Part shown: positions 58,401 through 64,000 of the stretch, one piece after another | Layout: every line of letters begins with the position of its first letter | Numbering within the stretch: position 1 is the first letter of the stretch | Source of the DNA: Globodera rostochiensis | Lineage: Eukaryota; Nematoda; Chromadorea; Rhabditida; Heteroderidae | Assembly: GCA_018350325.1 (NCBI GenBank) | Contig: JAEVLN010000009.1 | Location: 765,388 to 829,387, forward strand | Length of the DNA: 64,000 nucleotides | Direction of reading: 5' to 3' | Notes under the pieces: generated by a model | Databases searched by the model: none | Seen by the model: only the letters and a program-made list of their open reading frames with translations | Told to the model about the DNA's origin: nothing | Translations under genes and position numbers: made by a program

Positions 58401-59266
58401 GTGTAGGAGCGAAGGCGATCGAAATCGGATCCGAATGATTCTTTCTGATCGCGTTTTCTCCATTTTTCTGCCGCCGGCGGGCCGCGCCTCCGCAGCCATT
58501 CCAGCCGCTTTAGGCGCTGCCGCGCCGCTGCTTTTCGTCGACTTTCTCTGATCGCCGCCTTCTTTTGCATACGGTAACGATCAAAACGGTGGGATTTTGC
58601 GTAGGCCTACGAGAAGATAATGTTTTTCACAAATATCGTCGTTTTTGGACAGACCTTAGCATAAATTTTACGCCCATCAAACCCGCTGTGGAGCAAGCGG
58701 GACACGCAGCGGGCATGCAATGGCACTGTTTTGGCGGCTCCGGAGCACTCGCCGAACTCGTCCTGGGCAGGCCTTGGCAAGAATTTCAGCCTGAATTTTT
58801 TTTCAAAAATTCTATGTATTATTAACTCGAAAGCTCACTTTTTGTTGGCCACTGCGGCAAGAAGGCCGGACAGGGCCTGATCAATCCCTGTGAGCGTTGA
58901 CAACAGTTACAAATCATTGATCAATGGAATGGAACGAGGAAATCAGTGAGTGACAAAAAGAAAGAAGGATCAAAAATGAAAGGACAAGAGCCAAAAATAG
59001 GGTTGTCTTTGTTCAACAACAGACAGTGCTGGTACAGCTCCATGGCGTATTCAGTTTGCATTGGAATGGAATGAACGCGCGAAAAGAATTTGGCCCTTTT
59101 CTCCTCGTCAATTTTGTCTGTTGCCTTTAGCACTGTCGCATTCTGTCGAAGACCTTCAACAAAAATTCTCTGTTTTTTCTCCACTTTTTCCTTTGTCAGA
59201 GGTGGCGGCCTTCCGAAAATGCCCTCGGGCATATTTTCCCCGAATTTTTGCTTGACCATTTCCACA
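55430..59266 (-). CDS. MLT-10-like moulting-cycle protein, many exons
   Basis: Nematode-specific secreted protein of the MLT-10 family (DUF644 plus proline-rich repeats), active in the epidermis during cuticle exchange. Coding blocks in 5' to 3' order: about 59030-59266 ([17 protein letters not shown]), 58839-58890 ([17 protein letters not shown]), 58655-58793, 58345-58570, 58197-58290 ([17 protein letters not shown]), 57988-58135, 57624-57866 ([15 protein letters not shown]), 57439-57565 ([19 protein letters not shown]), 57040-57260, 56690-56771, 56480-56640 ([20 protein letters not shown]), 56280-56430, 56100-56260, 55900-56055, 55641-55859, and a terminal exon 55430-55478 ending VILSPSWLS. 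The 3' exons are dominated by ILSP repeats ([18 protein letters not shown]). The last junction is phase-consistent. Most other exon edges are approximate. The true start is upstream of 59266 and was not resolved; a hydrophobic frame near 59350-59430 (FLLTVFLLRLSPLVLCLL) may hold the signal peptide. Confidence 0.85.
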
Positions 59267-59429
59267 ACTTTCGTTTCTCACTCGACGGGCTCCGCTGAAC
59301 CAACGCGCCCTGCACAACGGCGGAAAGGCTTCTGTCGATGAACCAAAAATGGGGAAGAAGGCACAGCACCAACGGCGAGAGGCGCAACAAAAACACTGTC
59401 AAAAGAAAATTGAAGATGTAAATTTGACT

Positions 59430-60041
59430 CAGCGAACGTATGCAGTCGTACCGATTAAAGGCCGTTGATGCCCGAGGTGATTTGAGGCGCCAAAAGGCGA
59501 ATTCATTGCAAAGGTACGGTAATTTGACGCAATGTAACAATTTAAACAAAAATGTCTATTTTAATTCGTGTGGTTGTCTCCAACGCGAAATGTTCACAAA
59601 ATCACAGCTAATGCCTTAGATTTATTCCTCTTCATACTCATGGGGGCTCCCAGCAGCAGGAGAAAGATGTGAGATTTTGATAATGGCACATTTTGAGAGA
59701 GGCGCCGGGGGGGGGGGGAGTTTTGAAGATAAACAGAAAACATCACCCTACCGGTGACTGCTTGCTGCTGACAGAACAATAAGTTTTGTGTGCCGGCGAG
59801 GCTCATTTTATTCGTTTTTTTCACCCCAAAAAATTGGCGATTTTTGAGTGGCTTTCTGGTGAGAGGAGAGCAGCAGCAAATTCGATGATGGACATGGACG
59901 GAGGAACGTCAAAACAAAGAAAGAACATGTGAGGAGAAGTGCACAGCGTCTCGCCCCGTGTGAGAAAAGTGAATTTCCGCTTGAATTCAAGGCAAATTTG
60001 ATCAGACAACCAACCAGCAGCATTGTTTGCGATTTCGAAGT
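59430..60041. other. Region upstream of the MLT-10-like gene, exons uncertain
   Basis: Several minus-strand frames of moderate length and a G-run near 59707-59719 are present. The missing 5' exon(s) of the MLT-10-like gene probably lie here or at 59270-59430, but no start could be chosen. Confidence 0.3.
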
Positions 60042-60211
60042 TTTGATCAGCCGCAGCCCCTCCGTCTGGTCTTTGATCAGCTACAGTCCCTGCGTCTGGT
60101 CTTTGATCAGCTACAGTCCCTCCGTCTGATCTTCGATCAGCTACACTAATCTTTGATCAGCTACAGTCCCTCCGTCTGATCTTTGATCAGCTACAGCCTT
60201 TCCGTCTGGTT
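60042..60211. repeat. 30-base tandem repeat, about six copies
   Basis: Units read TTTGATCAGCTACAGTCCCT then CCGTCTGGTC with small changes; one unit is shortened to 20 bases. The repeat lies between the MLT-10-like gene and the fucosyltransferase gene, and no coding role is apparent. Confidence 0.9.
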
Positions 60212-60871
60212 AACTTGCAGGCTACCCCCAAGTTGTGAAAGGACAGACGTAAAAAAGGGGGGGGGGGATTTGTCCGTTCCGTTGTGATCACTGACCGGAC
60301 TTAACGTGAATTTGCTGCAGCTAGGGCCAATCACAATTACCAACGATAAATGAAAAATTTGGCGTTTGTCTTGAATTTGTCGTTACGAAAAAAATTTATG
60401 TCGTTTGTCGTCCAACTATTAAAACGCGCGCCCTACGACGACTCGAGCACGAATGACACGTCGCACGCCACCACCACAACGGTCAGCAAGCGGTACTTGA
60501 AGTGTCGGCATAACCGATCAAAAACCGGATCATTGGGGGACACGGTAACACATATTTGGAACTGAGTCGGCATTTTCGACACAAGGACAGACGTAACGGT
60601 GACAAAAGGTCGAATGGACAAAACGCCGACTCGGCAAAAAAAGCACCAAAGGGCCGATTGATCAGCCGGAATAGTGACATGTTCCGTAACCATTTGAAAT
60701 TGGCGCTTATCTTTTTGTTTTTTGATTTCTAAATATTTAAAAAAACAAATTTTTTTCGTTTATACATAAATGGAACGAAATATTTACATTAATGCGAATT
60801 ATTTATAAAATAGGACAATTTTGATTAACAAAAACATTTACAGACAATTATTGTAGTTATTTTGAAAACAT
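60212..60871. other. Intergenic region 3' of the fucosyltransferase gene
   Basis: A stretch at about 60420-60690 is open on both strands (for example RYLKCRHNRSKTGSLGDTV on plus) with no start or splice context, so it is not called. The rest is AT-rich with a G-run near 60258-60267. Confidence 0.35.
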
Positions 60872-63158
60872 TTAATTTTTGAGCAAAATTTTCTGCACAA
60901 ATTCTTTTTTGCATTCTTTCACTGGCCAAAATGTATTCAAATCGATGGTATTATTTTTCGAAAGATTCCTTTTTTTGTGCAACATTTGGCAAAGAGTGCA
61001 AAGCGGAGAGAAGCGATAACTGTACGGACTCTTCCGATAGGTTTTTGTCCATTCGAAATGACTAAAATAAAGCAAATAAAAAAGAGAATATTTGTTTATG
61101 CTTTTCGTTCGACGATACTTTAAATGTCGCGCAGTGTCATTTTGAAGGGATATGAGATATTGCGCCAATTCATTCACTGTGCCAAAATCGTCAGCGGCGA
61201 TAAATGCGTTTGGCGGAATGTCAATGCCTGAAGCAATGTTATTAGGGACCGGTGAAATCAAAGTTCCGGAACCGGATTTTTAATTTTGAAAATTTTCCGG
61301 AGGGATTTTCCCGTATAAATCTGGGTCCGGAAAAAATCCGGTAGGGGCAAAAAACCCCGGATTCCGGACCCGCAAAAATCCGGCCGGACTCCGGTCCGGC
61401 GCCGGACCCTAAATGTTTGTTAATGTCTGCTGGGACAGGGAAACAATCCTTTTTGTAATCCGGTCATACCCTGCCGATCTTCATAAAATCATTGAGCTTT
61501 TTATTTTTAAAATAATCAAAAATATTGTAAAATGTAAATGGCAACCACCTGAAAATACGGCACGGCGTAACACAACTGGAATGGTCAGCTTGCGCAGTGA
61601 ACGCCAAAATTTCTCTGTTATATATTGTGGACACACCGAATTTTCAAAAGCAAAATAGAACAAATGATTATCTTAAATAAAAAATTTATAAAAAAATTAA
61701 AATTAACTCCCAACATTATTACTAATGATATTTTTGTACCCATTTCACTGTTATAACAATTCGTGTCACAGCTACGGCCGCCGCCACAATGGCCATACAA
61801 ATCCAAATTTAACATGCCCTGCAGCGCTTTCGTTAAAAAATCACGGCCCGAATTCGCTTCACAATGGGAGACCACTTGAAAAGCGAGTTTGCTTTTATTC
61901 TTCACTTTTTGTCGAACCTTTTGTTAAGAAAATTGGCCATCTTCACTAAAAATCTGCAAATTTTTGGAATCAGGATAAAATCAGGAAAACTTCCAAAAAT
62001 CAGGCAACAATGGAAATCAGGAAAAAAATAAATAAGGAAACTACCCAAAAATCAGGAAAACCCTGATAAATAAGGTACTATGGCACCCTGTTCTTACCTC
62101 ATCCTCAGTCCATCTGTCTCCGATGGGAGTGGCCGCCGTGATTCTAACCAACGAATCGTAGGGCATGAATACGGTGCTGTCCGTCTGGTAGGTTACTGTA
62201 GTGTTAAAGAATGTATCCGTCATAATGTTTTGGTTGAAGTACATCTGCGTGTACAAAGGCGATTCCACAGTGAACATCACGTAGTTTTGATTGGGATGTC
62301 GCTTTTTTGGCCAATAATCAATTAAACAACTGCCGTGAACATGGAAAATCAACATTGACGAATTTTCCTCTCTTTTTAAAAGGAGGGAAAAATATTTTGA
62401 ATTTTTAAATTAAATTATAATCATGAGGAATTTTAGAAACAAAGCGAGATTTTATGCGGGATTTCATATCATTTTTAATAGGAGCACGAAAGGAAGGTCA
62501 TTTGCTCCCGGGTACCGTACAAATTTCCCCGGATACCCGTCGGGCTTCCGGATAATTAAGCGCAAGACTGGACAATTTTATCTCGAGACTTTCGCTGAAA
62601 TCCGGAAAACCGGCCCCCAAAAAATTGTTTTATTCCTGCCGCATATTTATTTATACCAATATAAAAATTGATTTTGCTGCTTACAAACTCCGATTGGCGG
62701 TGTATTCGCATTTAAACGGGCATTTGTATTGGGCGGTTATCGGAAGATATGCTGGGAATCCACGATCCAACAACGAAATCATTGTGTCACCAATGCATTC
62801 ATTGTTCCACAGAATGACAATTGGCACTTTGGAGTCCTAAACTTTTAAAAATTGTTAATAAACAAAAAAAATCTTTTCCTTAATTTATGCGTTCCCTTTT
62901 AAGTCATTTTAAGCGTTTAGAGGGGAGGGATGCCATTAGTGTCCTTATCAAAAGTTAACCCGCAATATTTGAAATTAATAATCTTACAAAAAAAAACGAA
63001 ATTTTATTTACATTAAAATTGTTTAACCAATCAGCAGCTTCTTCCGAATAGATTAAGGAAAATTCAATCGCGTAGTTAGCATATAAATAGTAAAATAGGC
63101 CAATTATTGAAAAGCCGGCAAAAAATGAAAGCAACAATTTTTTATCGTGCAGGTTCAT
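60872..63158 (-). CDS. Alpha-1,3-fucosyltransferase (GT10), seven exons
   Basis: Golgi type II membrane enzyme that moves fucose from GDP-fucose to N-glycans or related acceptors. Exons: 63012-63158, 62685-62836, 62098-62371, 61740-61917, 61549-61671, 61119-61227 and 60872-61061. All phases match and give 390 residues, a normal length. Residues 9-27 are the membrane anchor (LLLSFFAGFSIIGLFYYLY). Then come a donor-domain start (VPIVILWNNECIG with Cys pair CPFKC), MFTVESPLY, FFNTTVTYQTDSTVFMPYD, the family core VVSHC..SGRDFLTKALQ..DLYGHCG, and the GDP-fucose motif FAFENSVCPQYITEKFW..IPVVL. The end carries IAADDFGTVNELAQYL, FEWTKTYR and the C-terminal CTLC. The substrate class (core or terminal) cannot be told. 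Intron 5 contains a GC-rich inverted element. Confidence 0.93.
61243..61412. mobile_element. GC-rich inverted-repeat element in fucosyltransferase intron 5
   Basis: The ends TTAGGGACCGG and CCGGACCCTAA are inverted with one mismatch. The interior is dense in TCCGGA/CCGG motifs. It is similar in style to the 10514-11282 element but not the same family by eye. It is non-coding. Confidence 0.5.
62480..62625. repeat. GC-rich patch in fucosyltransferase intron 2
   Basis: A patch of CCGG- and CCCGGGTACC-type sequence in AT-rich intron DNA, ending GAAAACCGGCCCCC. It probably belongs to the same class of short CCGG-rich repeats; clear inverted ends were not found. Confidence 0.3.
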
Positions 63159-64000
63159 TTGCTTATCTTTTTAATATTAAAATTAAGCATTAAATAAAGA
63201 AAAAACAGTAAAAATTACAAGGGTGTGGGCGGTGATGAAAGGAATTAGAATTATAATTTTTTAAATTACAACAATATAATAAAAACTATGTATTGGTTTT
63301 TGATTTGGCCTTCTTTGCTATTAAAAGCAGCAAAAAGGCCTATTTAATCAAAGATGAAAATAATGATTGGCTAAAAATGATGGAGCGGAAGGTGAATGGA
63401 GTATGGGGGGATTGCTTCATAGAAAAAATTCTTAAAAGCGCTTCGGAATCGGTCGTGAATATGATATTGGCATTAATTGGGGCGGCGAGTGGGAGGGGAC
63501 AAAGTCGTCGGCTTTTTTTTCATCGCATTTCAGTTCAATTGTTTGCTAAGGATTGAAAGCAATTGCATGGACAATAAATTTAATTGCTGTTAAACATTAG
63601 TAATTAATTATCTGGCTAATATAGGCATGCATGCTAACAAAAGTTCCAATGGATTAAAGGTCCCCTAAATATTGTGTCATATCTTCGATATGATCCTATG
63701 ATAGCCATAGGAATGTGTTGTTTCAACTAATTTGTTCCGCTATGATATCATACACTACAGATAATTTGCTCTCACTACCGTAACCAATACTTTGTTTACG
63801 AATGTCACCGTTTTAATGTGTCGATCGATCCCTGCTGCTGTTGACGACGCCATAACCCAAAACAAAAATCCCTCATTGAATATATAAAATGCATACTTTC
63901 TTCATTTCTGATCAGAATAATTTAGACGGGCTGGAATGTGATGGGAAAAGCGCGGAGAAAACGGACCCCCCCCCCCTCCGGCAACGCCCTCCCACACTTT
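63159..64000. other. Upstream flank of the fucosyltransferase gene, no firm gene
   Basis: A plus-strand open frame at about 63293-63556 (KDENNDWLKMMERKVNGVWG) has partial coding character but no convincing start, so it is left as a possible exon. CCTATGATAGCCATAGG near 63695-63711 is a short palindrome. The window ends in C-rich sequence. Confidence 0.3.

Noticed and set aside
60433..60693. Open frames on both strands between the fucosyltransferase and the 30-base repeat
   Set aside because: No start context, splice signals or recognisable domain; both strands equally open.

Overview
This window is nuclear DNA of a nematode, most likely a plant-parasitic cyst nematode (Globodera/Heterodera type). 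The evidence is a cuticle collagen gene with the nematode N-terminal domain, an MLT-10-like moulting protein with ILSP repeats, short 40-60 base introns with TTTTAG/TTTCAG acceptors, and above all tandem SPRY-domain genes whose SPRY sequence resembles the family that is greatly expanded in potato cyst nematodes. Host identification is inference. No bacterial, plasmid, phage or CRISPR feature was seen.

Left part (1-16 kb). A minus-strand three-exon gene (340-1728) encodes an unrecognised secreted protein. It is followed by a minus-strand four-exon cuticle collagen (2656-3911), a plus-strand three-exon secreted protein (5269-6002) and a small EF-hand protein (7693-7974). From 8.5 to 11.3 kb lies a nest of short inverted-repeat elements, two of them with recognisable target-site duplications. 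A complete ten-exon adenylosuccinate lyase gene follows (11608-15335, 475 aa as assembled). It has an element with long inverted repeats in intron 2, an acceptor without AG and one GC-AG intron.

Middle part (16-24.8 kb). This is very AT-rich and mostly non-coding, with scattered GC-richer, exon-like islands. Several lie on the minus strand and could be pieces of one unrecognised gene.

Tandem array (24,815-55,172). Four head-to-tail units of 6.26, 6.26, 8.89 and 8.95 kb are almost identical. They differ mainly in homopolymer length, in the copy number of a 45-base minisatellite, and in the presence of a 2.6 kb segment found only in units 3 and 4. Each unit carries one intact eight-exon gene for a 424-residue protein (441 if a short upstream exon is used): a coiled-coil region with a 10-residue repeat, then a SPRY domain. 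Each unit also carries two divergent exon-like reading frames of unknown function. A degraded 0.66 kb copy of part of the unit lies just upstream.

Right part (55.4-63.2 kb). Two minus-strand genes lie here: an MLT-10-like moulting-cycle protein with many exons (55430 to about 59266) and a complete seven-exon GT10 alpha-1,3-fucosyltransferase (60872-63158, 390 aa as assembled). The collagen, the MLT-10-like protein and a Golgi glycosyltransferase fit housekeeping and cuticle roles. The SPRY array is accessory, recently amplified DNA of the kind linked to effector evolution in cyst nematodes. All exon models were built by hand from splice signals and reading frame; no transcript or database evidence was available.
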